Assembly: GCA_025846845.1 (NCBI GenBank)
Contig: JAOYTL010000001.1
Location: 806,001-870,000 of the forward strand
Length of the DNA: 64,000 bases
Direction: 5' to 3'
From: Alloboseaceae bacterium BT-24-1
GTDB lineage: Bacteria; Pseudomonadota; Alphaproteobacteria; Rhizobiales; Beijerinckiaceae
The notes under the pieces are model-generated. The model had not been told where the DNA came from and made no database searches. It worked only from the letters and a program-made list of their open reading frames with translations. The position numbers were made by a program, and so were the translations under genes. Position 1 is the stretch's first letter. Each line of letters opens with the position of its first letter. Positions 9,173 to 17,516 of this stretch are shown here, in pieces.

Positions 9173-9802
9173 ATGTCGAACAAAAACAAGCGCAGCTCGG
9201 TTCTTCCGACCGGTCTGGAGGGCTGGCCGCTGCTGGGCGCGCTCGCCGCCATCCTGACGATCGCGGCCCTCACCGCCTTCGCTACCGCAGGCGGCAGCGA
9301 CGGCATCCGCATGGCGATCAGGCTGACGGCGCGGACCTCGCTCGCGCTCTTCCTGCTCGCCTTCACCGCATCTGCCCTGTTTAGGGCCTGCCCCAACTCC
9401 TGGACGCGCTGGCAATTGCGCAACCGGCGACAGTTAGGGCTCGGCTTCGCGGTCTCGCATCTCCTGCACGCCATCGCCATCATCGCGCTCGCCGTCACCG
9501 ATCCGAAGCTGTTCGCGGAGCTGGGCGGGTCGAGCATGCTGGTCGCCGGCGGCAGCACCTATCTCGTGATCGCAGCGATCGCGGCGACATCCTTCGATCG
9601 GACGGCCGCGCTGATCGGACGGGTCGCCTGGCGCCGGCTGCACCTGTTCGGCGCCTGGTACATCTGGCTGAGCTTCATGGTCACCTTCGGCAAGCGCGCC
9701 CAGCTCGACATGGCCTACTGGCCTTTCATCGGCGTATTGCTCGCCGCCTGCGCGCTGCGCCTGATCGTCAACGTCCCACCATTTGCTGTGCTGCGACGCT
9801 GA
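9173..9802 (+). CDS. haem-type integral membrane protein (ferric reductase-like)
   Basis: A 209-residue protein with about six hydrophobic helices. Histidines sit in helix contexts typical of b-type haem ligation (SHLLHAIAI near residue 103 and RRLHLFGAWYIW near residue 158), as in ferric-reductase-like/MsrQ membrane domains. No cytoplasmic FAD/NAD domain is present. AGGG lies eight bases before the ATG. It is divergent from tetR with paired operators, so it is the prime target of that regulator. The desaturase begins 83 bases downstream on the same strand, which may make an operon; an electron-transfer partnership is possible but unproven. Confidence 0.65.
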   Translation: MSNKNKRSSVLPTGLEGWPLLGALAAILTIAALTAFATAGGSDGIRMAIRLTARTSLALFLLAFTASALFRACPNSWTRWQLRNRRQLGLGFAVSHLLHAIAIIALAVTDPKLFAELGGSSMLVAGGSTYLVIAAIAATSFDRTAALIGRVAWRRLHLFGAWYIWLSFMVTFGKRAQLDMAYWPFIGVLLAACALRLIVNVPPFAVLRR

Positions 9803-9885
9803 CGGCGCTTGCGCCCGTCACGCCCCTGCTGTTTGGTCGGCATGTGAATCCCGCATGCCTTCAGACTTAAGTCCAGAGAGCGAAC

Positions 9886-11118
9886 TTGTCAGAGCAGAAC
9901 CAGCACGCCGACGACCACGGCGACATCGTCTACCCCTCGGCCATTCCCTTCGTGCTGGCTCATCTCGCCTGCTTCGGGGCGCTCTGGAGCGGCGTCAGCG
10001 CGACCTCGCTCTGGCTCGCCTTCGGCCTGTACTGGCTGCGCATGTTCGCGGTGACCGGCGGCTACCACCGCTATTTCTCGCACCGGACCTACAAGACCAG
10101 CCGGGTCGGCCAGTTCGTGCTGGCCCTCCTCGCCCAGTCTACGGCGCAGAAGAGCGTGATCTGGTGGGCCTCGAAGCATCGGCATCATCACCGCTTCGCC
10201 GACACCGAGCACGATGTGCACTCGCCGGTGCTGACCTCGTTCTTCTACTCACATGTCGGCTGGATCTTCAGCAACGGCCACGATCGCTGCGACACCTCGA
10301 CCGTCACCGACCTGACCCGCTTCCCGGAGCTGCGCTTCCTGCATCGCTTCGAGCTGCTTCCGGCAGTGCTGCTCGCCATCGCCTGCTTCGCCATCGATGG
10401 CTGGACCGGCCTGTTCGTCGGCTTCTTCTGGTCGACGGTCGCGGTCCACCACGCCACCTTCTGCATCAACTCGCTGGCGCATGTGCATGGCGACAAGGAC
10501 TATGTCACCGGCGACGAGAGCCGGAACAACTGGTGGCTGGCGATCATCACCATGGGCGAAGGCTGGCACAACAACCACCATGCCTATCAGTACAGCGTCC
10601 GCCAGGGTTTTCGCTGGTGGCAGTGGGACCCGACCTATTATCTCATCCTCGGCCTGTCGAAGCTGCGCCTGGTCTGGGATCTGAAGGCGCCGCCGCAGGC
10701 CGTCATCGAGCGCTCGCAGGCGCTGCCGCCGCGCGTGATCGAGCGCTCGGCCGAGCGGCTCGCAGCCTCCGTCCCGGTGGAGCGCATCGTCCAGTCCGTG
10801 CGCGACGCCTATGCCAACGTGCCCGGCCTGCCCGAACTGCATTTGCCGACGCTGACGCTGCCCGAGTTCCGCGAGGCGCTCACCGCGCTGCAGGCGCGGG
10901 CCAGCGAGCAATTGCACGCGATGCAGGCGCAGGCGCAGGACGCGATCGCGCAGTGGCACATGCCGACCCTGCCGAGCCGTGAGGAATTGACCGAGAAGGC
11001 TGCCGCCATGTTCGTCAAGACCCCGTCGCTCGACGCGATCGCGGCGCGGGCTCACGATCTTCTGATCGAGACCATCCATGCCCGCCTGACCGGGACAGCG
11101 AATACCGCCAAGGCCTGA
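9886..11118 (+). CDS. acyl-CoA/acyl-lipid desaturase
   Basis: A membrane di-iron fatty acid desaturase of the delta-9 type. The three histidine boxes are HRYFSH (61-66), HRHHH (98-102) and HNNHH (228-232), separated by two hydrophobic hairpins. Translation begins at TTG with only a weak purine tract, so the exact start is uncertain. At 410 residues it is about 80-100 longer than a minimal enzyme of this family. The extra C-terminal part (about 290-410) is charged and helical, and of unknown use. It probably introduces a double bond into membrane acyl chains. It follows the TetR-linked membrane protein by 83 bases and is convergent with hda, leaving a four-base gap. Confidence 0.88.
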   Translation: MSEQNQHADDHGDIVYPSAIPFVLAHLACFGALWSGVSATSLWLAFGLYWLRMFAVTGGYHRYFSHRTYKTSRVGQFVLALLAQSTAQKSVIWWASKHRHHHRFADTEHDVHSPVLTSFFYSHVGWIFSNGHDRCDTSTVTDLTRFPELRFLHRFELLPAVLLAIACFAIDGWTGLFVGFFWSTVAVHHATFCINSLAHVHGDKDYVTGDESRNNWWLAIITMGEGWHNNHHAYQYSVRQGFRWWQWDPTYYLILGLSKLRLVWDLKAPPQAVIERSQALPPRVIERSAERLAASVPVERIVQSVRDAYANVPGLPELHLPTLTLPEFREALTALQARASEQLHAMQAQAQDAIAQWHMPTLPSREELTEKAAAMFVKTPSLDAIAARAHDLLIETIHARLTGTANTAKA

Positions 11119-11122
11119 GCGG

Positions 11123-11821
11123 TCACTCGTCCGGGAAAAGCGCGGCGACCACTTCCGTGGCCATGGCGCGGGTGACGCGCCGGCCACGCTCGAGCGAAAG
11201 CTTGTCGAGCGCGTCGACAAGATCGCGCGCCGCGGCGAAAGAACGCTCCATCCGCAGCGCCAGCGCCTCGATGGTGCCGGTATCGACGATGAGCTGGCGG
11301 TCGACGAAGAGCTTGACCAAGAGCGCGCGCAGCAAAGCATCGTCGGGCGCGGCGATCTCAGCCTGCGGCGCCAGGCGCAGGCGCGAGAGCAGGTCCGGGA
11401 CCTTCAAGCCCCACTGCCCCGGCTCGGTGCGCGCCGTCAGCAGCACAGAGGCGCCGCGCGCCCTGGTGGCGTTGAGCAGATGGAACAGGGCCGGCTCCTC
11501 GAGCGGAGCGCGGTCGCAATCCTCGATCACCAGCGCGCCGCCCGACGCCAGATGCGGCACCTTGGCCTCGTCGAGCTCTGCAGCAGACAGTGTCCAGGCA
11601 TGGGCGCGCGCGGCCCAGATCGCGGCGAGATGGGTCTTGCCCGCCCCTTCCGGCCCAACCAGGCGCAGCCACGAGGCCGGCCAGTTCGGCCAGCTCTCGA
11701 TCAGCCCATAGGCCTGCTCGTTCGAGGGGCCGACGAGGAAATCCTCGACGCCGTGCCGGCTGTCGACCGGCAGATCGAAGGCGAGCTGGCGCGGCTTCAC
11801 CGGCGGCTCAGGGCTCGACAT
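11123..11821 (-). CDS. hda: DnaA-related regulatory protein Hda/HdaA
   Basis: An AAA+ protein that, with the sliding clamp, triggers ATP hydrolysis on DnaA to stop re-initiation. It has 232 residues with the Walker A loop GPEGAGKTH at 56-64 and a Walker B segment VIEDCD at 98-103; the C-terminal DNA-binding domain IV of DnaA is absent, as expected. The N-terminus RQLAFDLP at 11-18 resembles the short clamp-binding peptide seen in this family. The ATG at 11821 lies just inside the 3' end of the permease gene, 14 bases of overlap, so the two are probably cotranscribed. An upstream in-frame ATG at 11851 is less likely. Confidence 0.87.
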   Translation of the reverse strand: MSSPEPPVKPRQLAFDLPVDSRHGVEDFLVGPSNEQAYGLIESWPNWPASWLRLVGPEGAGKTHLAAIWAARAHAWTLSAAELDEAKVPHLASGGALVIEDCDRAPLEEPALFHLLNATRARGASVLLTARTEPGQWGLKVPDLLSRLRLAPQAEIAAPDDALLRALLVKLFVDRQLIVDTGTIEALALRMERSFAAARDLVDALDKLSLERGRRVTRAMATEVVAALFPDE

Positions 11822-12902
11822 GGGGCTCGAGTGGGCGGCCGGCATGACCACGATAATAGGGGCTGGCGAGGTACTGCCGCAGCACGAAGCGGGCCAGCAC
11901 GCCGATGACCGCCGCCAGCGGCACGGCGAGCAGTAGGCCGACGAAGCCGAAGAGCGAGCCGAAGGCGAGCAGCGCGAACATCAGCCAGACCGGATGCACG
12001 CCGATCGAGTCGCCGACGAGCTTGGGTTGCAGGATATTGCCTTCGATGAACTGGCCAACGGCGAAGACGGCGAGCGTCAACAGCGGCATCGTCCAATCCG
12101 GCCAGAATTGCACGGTGGCGACGCCGACCGAGAGCACGAGGCCGGTCAGCGAGCCGACATAGGGGATGAAGGAGAGGAAGCCGCTGATGATGCCGATCAG
12201 CGCGCCGAAGTTGACGCCGACCAGCGATAGCCCGATCGCATAGAACGTCCCGAGCAGCAGGCAGACCAGTGCCTGGCCGCGCAGGAAGCCGGCGATGGCT
12301 GTGTCCATCTCGTGCAGCAGGCCGCGGATCGTCTCGCGATGATCGAGCGGCAGCCAGCCGTCGACGGTCGCGACCATGCGGTCCCAGTCCGCCAGCAGGT
12401 AGAAGGCGATGACCGGGGTCAGCACGAGCAGGGAGAACACGCCGATGATCGCGGTGCCGCCCGACCAGAGCGATCCGAGCAGGCCGCCGACCCATTTCGT
12501 CGCCTCGCCGACGAGGTTGCCCAGCGAGCTCTGTGCGTCTTCTGCCAGCTTGGCGCCGCCGAAGCGTTCGATCAGCGGCGCGCCGCGCTCCATGATCAGC
12601 GCCTGCAGCTTGGCCGCATCGGCGGGCAGCCGCGCGACCAGGCCGGCGAGCTGCTGGCTGAGCAGCGGAGCCAGCAGCACCAGCCCGACGATGAAGACGA
12701 GCAGGAACAGACAGAGGATCGCGATCGTGGCGGTGAGCCGGCTGAGGCCCCAGCGCTCGAGCCGATCGGCCAACGGATCGAGCAGATAGGCCAAGGCCAG
12801 CGCCGCGATGAAGGGCAGCAGCACGTCCCTGAACAGCATCAGCGCGAGCACAAGGATGGCGAGGGCAAGCAGCCAGAAGAGCAATTGACGCTGAAGACTC
12901 AT
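11808..12902 (-). CDS. PerM/AI-2E family permease
   Basis: A 364-residue inner membrane protein with about eight hydrophobic segments: an N-terminal pair (5-45), a third around 60-85, a soluble amphipathic stretch near 90-150 and a C-terminal bundle. This layout and the LLPFIAALALAYLLDPLADR segment fit the PerM/YdiK/TqsA family. Members export small molecules or act as antiporters; the substrate here is unknown. It overlaps hda by 14 bases, and this pairing is conserved in alphaproteobacteria, which suggests co-expression rather than a shared function. Confidence 0.85.
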   Translation of the reverse strand: MSLQRQLLFWLLALAILVLALMLFRDVLLPFIAALALAYLLDPLADRLERWGLSRLTATIAILCLFLLVFIVGLVLLAPLLSQQLAGLVARLPADAAKLQALIMERGAPLIERFGGAKLAEDAQSSLGNLVGEATKWVGGLLGSLWSGGTAIIGVFSLLVLTPVIAFYLLADWDRMVATVDGWLPLDHRETIRGLLHEMDTAIAGFLRGQALVCLLLGTFYAIGLSLVGVNFGALIGIISGFLSFIPYVGSLTGLVLSVGVATVQFWPDWTMPLLTLAVFAVGQFIEGNILQPKLVGDSIGVHPVWLMFALLAFGSLFGFVGLLLAVPLAAVIGVLARFVLRQYLASPYYRGHAGRPLEPHVEP

Positions 12903-12976
12903 GCACTCGCCTCTACGGGGTCGCCTCGCGGCGCCCTGATTATGGTGATCCGTCCCGGATCATCCAAGGTGCTGGA

Positions 12977-13507
12977 TCAGCCTGCCATGTGCCGCAGCCA
13001 GAGGGTGAGGTAGGCGCCCATCGAGGCCAGCGTCAAGGTTGCGACGACGATCTGCGCCGCCGGCATGATGGCACCGGCGTCGATGCCGAAGGATTTCGAG
13101 CCGAGTACCAGCGCGGCGAAGACGAGCTGGGCAGCGGTGTTGAGCTTGCTGACGATAATAGGCGCAATCGTGACCGGCCTCGCCATCAGCCAGGACAGGA
13201 TCACCGCGGTGACGATCATCAGGTCGCGCGAGACGACGACGATCACCAGCCAGATCGGTATGATGCCGACGATGGCGAGCGTGATGTAGATCGAGACGAT
13301 CAGTGCCTTGTCGGCGAGCGGATCGAGATAGGCGCCGAGCTCGCTCCGCATGTCGAAGCGCTTGGCGATGAAGCCGTCGATGGCGTCGGAAACGCCCGCC
13401 GCGACGAAGAGGAAGAAGGCTTCGTCCCAGCGGGCATTGACGATCATGACGATCACAAGCGGCACCAGGATCAGGCGGCCGATCGTGATCAGGTTCGGAA
13501 GCGTCAT
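12977..13507 (-). CDS. CDP-alcohol phosphatidyltransferase
   Basis: A 176-residue membrane enzyme that transfers a phosphatidyl group from CDP-diacylglycerol to an alcohol, most likely glycerol-3-phosphate (PgsA-like). The CDP-OP motif is complete: D41, D44, G45, A48, then G58, D62 and D66; position 49 is Lys where Arg is commonest. Four to five hydrophobic helices surround it. The start ATG at 13507 gives the compact family length; the open frame continues upstream without a good site. It is on the permease/hda strand, 74 bases upstream of the permease, and is divergent from purM. Whether it is the main PgsA or a second paralogue cannot be decided here. Confidence 0.82.
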   Translation of the reverse strand: MTLPNLITIGRLILVPLVIVMIVNARWDEAFFLFVAAGVSDAIDGFIAKRFDMRSELGAYLDPLADKALIVSIYITLAIVGIIPIWLVIVVVSRDLMIVTAVILSWLMARPVTIAPIIVSKLNTAAQLVFAALVLGSKSFGIDAGAIMPAAQIVVATLTLASMGAYLTLWLRHMAG

Positions 13508-13642
13508 CGCGGGAAACCTGCCGGCGGAATCGCAGCTTAGGGTAGAACATGGGCGGGAGAAGTGCGAAACGCTTTCGCGGAAGGGCTTGCCCCCCGCCCT
13601 GCCCTTGCCTATTCGCTCGCGATAGCAATGGAGCGAAGACCG

Positions 13643-14713
13643 ATGACGAAACCGGGCGCCAACGGGCTGACCTATGCGCAGGCGGGCGTCGACATCGATG
13701 CCGGCAACGCCATGGTCGATGCGATCAAGCCGCTGGTGCGCTCGACGCGCCGGCCCGGCGCCGACGCGGAGATCGGCGGCTTCGGCGGCTTGTTCGACCT
13801 GAAGGCCGCCGGCTTCAGCGATCCGATCCTGGTCGCGGCCAATGACGGCGTCGGCACCAAGGTCAAGATCGCGATCGAGAGCGGCCGGCATTCGACCATC
13901 GGCATCGACCTCGTCGCCATGTGCGTCAACGACCTCGTCGTCCAGGGCGCCGAGCCGCTGCTCTTCCTCGACTATTACGCCACCGGCAAGCTCGACCCGA
14001 AGGCCGGCGTCGAGATCGTGCGCGGCATCGCCGAGGGCTGCCGCCAGGCCGGCTGCGCCCTGATCGGCGGCGAGACTGCCGAGATGCCGGGCATGTATGC
14101 CGGCAACGACTACGACCTCGCGGGCTTTGCCGTCGGCGCCGCCGAGCGCGGCACGCTGCTGCCGCGTGCCGATGTCCTCGCCGGCGACGTCGTGCTCGGC
14201 CTGCCCTCCTCCGGCGTGCATTCGAACGGCTATTCGCTGGTCCGCCGCATCGTCGCCCTCTCGGGCCTCGCCTGGGAGGCGCCCGCCCCCTTCGCTTCGG
14301 ACAAGACACTGGCCGAAGCGCTGCTGGAGCCGACCCGGATCTATGTGAAGAGCCTGCTGCAGGCGCTGAAGGCGGCGCCCGGCATCAAGGCCCTAGCGCA
14401 CATCACCGGCGGCGGCTTCCCCGACAACATTCCGCGCGTCCTGCCCGACGATCTCGGCGTCGCGATCGATCTGCCGGCGATTCCCGTGCCGCCGGTGTTC
14501 GGCTGGCTCGCCAGTGTCGGCGGCGTCGCCGAGCGCGAGATGCTGCGCACCTTCAATTGCGGCATCGGCATGATCGTCGTCGCCGAGGCCGCGCAGGCGG
14601 ACGCCGTCATGGCGGCGCTCACCGAGGCCGGCGAGAAGCCGGTGCGGCTCGGCGAGGTCACGGCGCGTGGCGCCGAGGAGGCCGTCACCTATCGCGGCAA
14701 GCTCGCCCTGTGA
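13643..14713 (+). CDS. purM: phosphoribosylaminoimidazole synthetase (AIR synthetase)
   Basis: Catalyses ATP-dependent ring closure of FGAM to AIR in purine synthesis. The protein has 356 residues and shows the PurM fold signatures: the ANDGVGTKVKIA loop near residue 70, the CVNDLVVQGAEPLLFLDYY segment and GGETAEMPGMY near residue 150. The ATG at 13643 has GGAG upstream; upstream in-frame codons give only low-complexity sequence. Its TGA overlaps the purN GTG in a four-base GTGA, so purM and purN are translationally coupled. Confidence 0.95.
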   Translation: MTKPGANGLTYAQAGVDIDAGNAMVDAIKPLVRSTRRPGADAEIGGFGGLFDLKAAGFSDPILVAANDGVGTKVKIAIESGRHSTIGIDLVAMCVNDLVVQGAEPLLFLDYYATGKLDPKAGVEIVRGIAEGCRQAGCALIGGETAEMPGMYAGNDYDLAGFAVGAAERGTLLPRADVLAGDVVLGLPSSGVHSNGYSLVRRIVALSGLAWEAPAPFASDKTLAEALLEPTRIYVKSLLQALKAAPGIKALAHITGGGFPDNIPRVLPDDLGVAIDLPAIPVPPVFGWLASVGGVAEREMLRTFNCGIGMIVVAEAAQADAVMAALTEAGEKPVRLGEVTARGAEEAVTYRGKLAL

Positions 14714-15333
14714 GCACGGCGGCACGGCGGATGCGGACCGCTATCCTGATCTCCGGGCGCGGCTCGAACATGGTCGCGTTGATCGAAGCGGCCAGGGCCG
14801 CCGATTTCCCCGCCGAGATCGTGCTGGTCGCCGCCAACCGGCCGGATGCCGGCGGGCTGGAGCGTGCAAATGCGGCCGGCATCGCCACGGCCAGCGTCGA
14901 CCACCGCCCCTTCGGCAAGGACCGCGAGGCTTTCGAGCGGGCGCTCGACGAGGTGCTCCGGACCAACCAGGTCGAGCTCATCGCGCTCGCCGGCTTCATG
15001 CGGGTGCTGACGCCCTGGTTCGTGACGCGCTGGCAGGGTCGGCTGATCAACATCCACCCCTCGCTGCTGCCGGATTTCCGTGGCACCCACACCCATGCGC
15101 GTGCGCTCGAGGCGGGCGTCGCCGAGCATGGCTGCACCGTGCATTTCGTCGTGCCCGAGCTCGATGCCGGCCCGACCATCCTGCAGGCGAACGTGCCGGT
15201 CCTGCCCGGCGACGACGAGGCGAGCCTGTCGGCGCGCGTGCTGAAGCAGGAGCACAGGATCTACCCGCAGGGGCTGGCGCTGGTGGCGTCGGGCGCGGCC
15301 AGGCTGGAAGATCCGGCGGCGGCCAGCGCCTAA
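14710..15333 (+). CDS. purN: phosphoribosylglycinamide formyltransferase
   Basis: Transfers a formyl group from 10-formyl-THF to GAR. It has 207 residues from a GTG that overlaps the purM stop; an ATG at 14731 is a second possibility and would remove seven residues. The phosphoribosyl loop ISGRGSN and the catalytic block NIHPSLLPDFRGTHTHARAL, with Asn, His and later Asp in VPELDAGPTI, are all intact. It forms the purMN operon and is followed at once by a two-hairpin intergenic repeat that could end transcription. Confidence 0.95.
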   Translation: MSTAARRMRTAILISGRGSNMVALIEAARAADFPAEIVLVAANRPDAGGLERANAAGIATASVDHRPFGKDREAFERALDEVLRTNQVELIALAGFMRVLTPWFVTRWQGRLINIHPSLLPDFRGTHTHARALEAGVAEHGCTVHFVVPELDAGPTILQANVPVLPGDDEASLSARVLKQEHRIYPQGLALVASGAARLEDPAAASA

Positions 15334-15334
15334 C

Positions 15335-15442
15335 CGTCATTCTCGGCCGGAGCGAAGCGCAGAGCCGAGAATCTCAGGACCAGAAGGCACGGATCAATGC
15401 CTCTTCCGGCCTGAGATGCTCGGGTCAAGCCCGAGCATGACG
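15335..15442. repeat. two-hairpin intergenic repeat, copy C
   Basis: A 108-base unit bounded by CGTCAT and ATGACG, lying between the convergent purN and WYL-regulator genes. It holds two inverted repeats. The second, at 15416-15438, pairs ATGCTCGGG with CCCGAGCAT around TCAAG. The layout and termini match the 93-base copies at 22998 and 55571, although the interior differs. Confidence 0.6.
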
Positions 15443-15451
15443 CGCCTTGCG

Positions 15452-16198
15452 CTACTGCACCGTCACCGCCTCGCCCCGCAGGCCCTGCTGCTCCATCGCG
15501 CGGCGGGCCGCGGCCTCCTGCTCCTCCTTCTGCCAGCGCCGGAACAGGTCGGCGCGACGGGCCGGATAGCGCTCCTCGCGGGCGGTGAGCTCGGCGATGC
15601 GGTCGGTGCGGAAATGGCGGAAGGCCTGCCTGAGCTCGCACCAGGCGATGACGACGCGGACCCGGTCGAAGAAGGTCATGCCGATCGGCCAGATCATCCG
15701 CCGCGATTCGGCACCAGCCTCGTCGCGATAGGCGATGTCGAGCTTGCGACCGTTGCGGATAGCCGCACGGATGGCAGCGGCATCGACCTGATCGACGATC
15801 GCCGAATCCTTGCAGTAGGCCGGCGCGAACAACGCGCCGTCGAGCAGGATCGGCCGCAGATGCGGCGGCAGCACCGCCGCGACCTTGGCCACGACGTCCT
15901 CGGCGGCGCGCGCCAGCGTCGGATCGGCGCGCTCGGAGAGCCAGCGCATGCCGACCAGCACCGCCTCGATCTCGTCGGGCGAGAACATCAGCGGCGGCAG
16001 GTCGAAGCCGGCGTCGAGGACATAGCCGATGCCGGCTTCGCCGCGCACCGGCACGCCCTGGCGCAGCAAGGCGGCGATGTCGCGATAGACGGTACGGACC
16101 GAGACGTCCAGTTCGGAGGCGAGCGTCTCGGCGGTGACGGGACGACGCCGGCGGCGTAGCCCCTGGATCAGATCGAGCAAGCGTTCAGCGCGCTGCAT
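15452..16198 (-). CDS. WYL-domain (YafY-type) transcriptional regulator
   Basis: A 248-residue regulator with a DeoR-like winged helix-turn-helix at residues 1-60 (LASELDVSVRTVYRDIAAL) and a WYL ligand-binding domain around 130-210, marked by WPIGM and AWCELRQAFRHFRTDRI. Proteins of this class often repress a divergently encoded enzyme. Here that neighbour is a GST-like gene, with a perfect palindrome between them. The C-terminal 30 residues are rich in Arg, Glu and Ala. Confidence 0.88.
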   Translation of the reverse strand: MQRAERLLDLIQGLRRRRRPVTAETLASELDVSVRTVYRDIAALLRQGVPVRGEAGIGYVLDAGFDLPPLMFSPDEIEAVLVGMRWLSERADPTLARAAEDVVAKVAAVLPPHLRPILLDGALFAPAYCKDSAIVDQVDAAAIRAAIRNGRKLDIAYRDEAGAESRRMIWPIGMTFFDRVRVVIAWCELRQAFRHFRTDRIAELTAREERYPARRADLFRRWQKEEQEAAARRAMEQQGLRGEAVTVQ

Positions 16199-16244
16199 GG
16201 CGTGGTTCCGCTTAATGAGGGATGGCGTAAGGTATCTACTCGCC

Positions 16245-16261
16245 CTGACATAAAATGTCAG
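16245..16261. promoter_or_regulatory. palindromic operator for the WYL regulator
   Basis: CTGACATAAAATGTCAG is a perfect 7-3-7 inverted repeat. It sits 46 bases from the WYL regulator ATG (16198) and 53 bases from the GST ATG (16315), so a bound dimer could control both promoters. Confidence 0.7.
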
Positions 16262-16314
16262 GAGCGTGGCAGCAGCGCATGCTGCATACCGAAATCCATC
16301 GACCGGGGGAAGAA

Positions 16315-17022
16315 ATGCTGGAGCTTCACGTGTTCGGGCCCGCCTTCGGTCAACCCGACCCGAGCCCGTTCTGCATGAAAGGCATCATCCTGATGGAGAT
16401 GTCCGGCCTGCCCTACCGGCGGGTCCGCGGCAATCTGCAGAAGGCGCCGAAGGGCAAGTTCCCGGTGCTGCGCGACGGCGACAAGATCGTCCCCGACACG
16501 ACCTTCATCCGCATGCATCTGGAACAGGCGCATGGGATCGACTTCGACAAGGGCCTCTCCGCCGAGCAGCGTGGTACGGCCTGGGCGGTGGAGAAGATGC
16601 TCGAAGACCACCTGTACTGGATGGTGGTGCAGGAACGCTGGGCCAATCCTGCCAATTTCGACCGCGGGCCGCGGCGCTTCTTCGATGCCGTGCCGGCGCC
16701 GCTGCGGCCGTTGGTCGTCGCGATGATCAAGCGCCAGATCCGCCGCAATCTGCACGGCCATGGCATCGGCCGGCACAGCGACGCGGAGCGGCTCGGACTG
16801 GCGCGGCGGGCGCTGGAGGCGCTCGCCGGCATTCTCGGCGGGAACCCCTATCTTACCGGCCCTGATCCGAGCGGCGCCGATGCGACGCTCGGCGCCTTCA
16901 TGATCGCAGGGCTGTGCGAGGTCTTCGACTCGCCCCTGCGTGGCGCGCTGCAGGAGCACGCCAACCTGGTCGCCTATGCCGGCCGGATGCGCTCGCGCTA
17001 TTTCACGGACGAGGCGGCATAA
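16315..17022 (+). CDS. glutathione S-transferase family protein (metaxin/Tom37-like)
   Basis: A 235-residue thioredoxin-fold/alpha-helical GST. The N-terminal half starts LELHVFGPAFGQPDPSPFCM and keeps the cis-Pro and substrate-selecting turn (GKFPVLRDGDKIVPDTTFI). The C-terminal half is helical, with GGNPYLTGPDPSGADATLGA as the usual GST_C hallmark. The start with GGGGGAAGAA ahead of the ATG is strong. Its closest type is the Tom37/FAX-like GSTs, whose substrates are largely unknown. It is divergent from the WYL regulator and probably under its control. Confidence 0.85.
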   Translation: MLELHVFGPAFGQPDPSPFCMKGIILMEMSGLPYRRVRGNLQKAPKGKFPVLRDGDKIVPDTTFIRMHLEQAHGIDFDKGLSAEQRGTAWAVEKMLEDHLYWMVVQERWANPANFDRGPRRFFDAVPAPLRPLVVAMIKRQIRRNLHGHGIGRHSDAERLGLARRALEALAGILGGNPYLTGPDPSGADATLGAFMIAGLCEVFDSPLRGALQEHANLVAYAGRMRSRYFTDEAA

Positions 17023-17034
17023 GCCGCCTTCCAA

Positions 17035-17397
17035 TCACGGCCGCTTCAGCTTGCAGCGGTCGATGAAGTCGTAGCCCTTCTCGCGGGCCGTATCGTTGAA
17101 ATAGCCGGTGTCGCGGAAGGCCTGGAGCTCGTCCTTGGTCATGGCGTTGACCGTACCCTTGGCGTAGCAGCTGCACGGCGTGTGCACCGCCTCGCGCGTC
17201 GTGCTCATCAGCCGCGACTGGGTGACCAGACAGGCATCGAAGGCGCGCAGCTGGATCATGTAGGGCGTCAGGTTCTTCGCCGTCGGGTCCGGCGGCGGCA
17301 ACGAACTCGTGCTGCCGGCGGCCATGGCCGCACCGGCGGACATAAGCAAGGACAACCCAGCGACCCAGACGACCGCATCAACCCGCCGCTTCATCAT
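17035..17397 (-). CDS. small secreted cysteine-containing protein
   Basis: A 120-residue protein of unknown function. A Sec signal peptide covers residues 1-28 (ending SAGAAMAAG). The mature part has four cysteines: one in AFDACLVTQ, a CSC pair near residue 78 and one in DRCKLKRP near the end, suggesting periplasmic disulfides. ATG codons at 17397 and 17394 are adjacent; either serves. The longer open frame upstream of them lacks support. It is convergent with the GST gene and lies downstream of the next gene on the same strand only distantly. Confidence 0.6.
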   Translation of the reverse strand: MMKRRVDAVVWVAGLSLLMSAGAAMAAGSTSSLPPPDPTAKNLTPYMIQLRAFDACLVTQSRLMSTTREAVHTPCSCYAKGTVNAMTKDELQAFRDTGYFNDTAREKGYDFIDRCKLKRP

Positions 17398-17516
17398 CGT
17401 TCGCACTGTCCGTTTCCGCGGCTGAGCCCGGGAGACCCGAATCTCCCTCGACAGGCTGTGCCGTCGCCCGGGCGCGGATCGTCCATAGGCCCGGTCAAAA
17501 AGCAATGACGCAAAGG

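Noticed and set aside
13562..13642. Upstream extension of purM
   Set aside because: The extra residues are low-complexity and not part of the AIR synthetase family start; the ATG at 13643 has a ribosome site.
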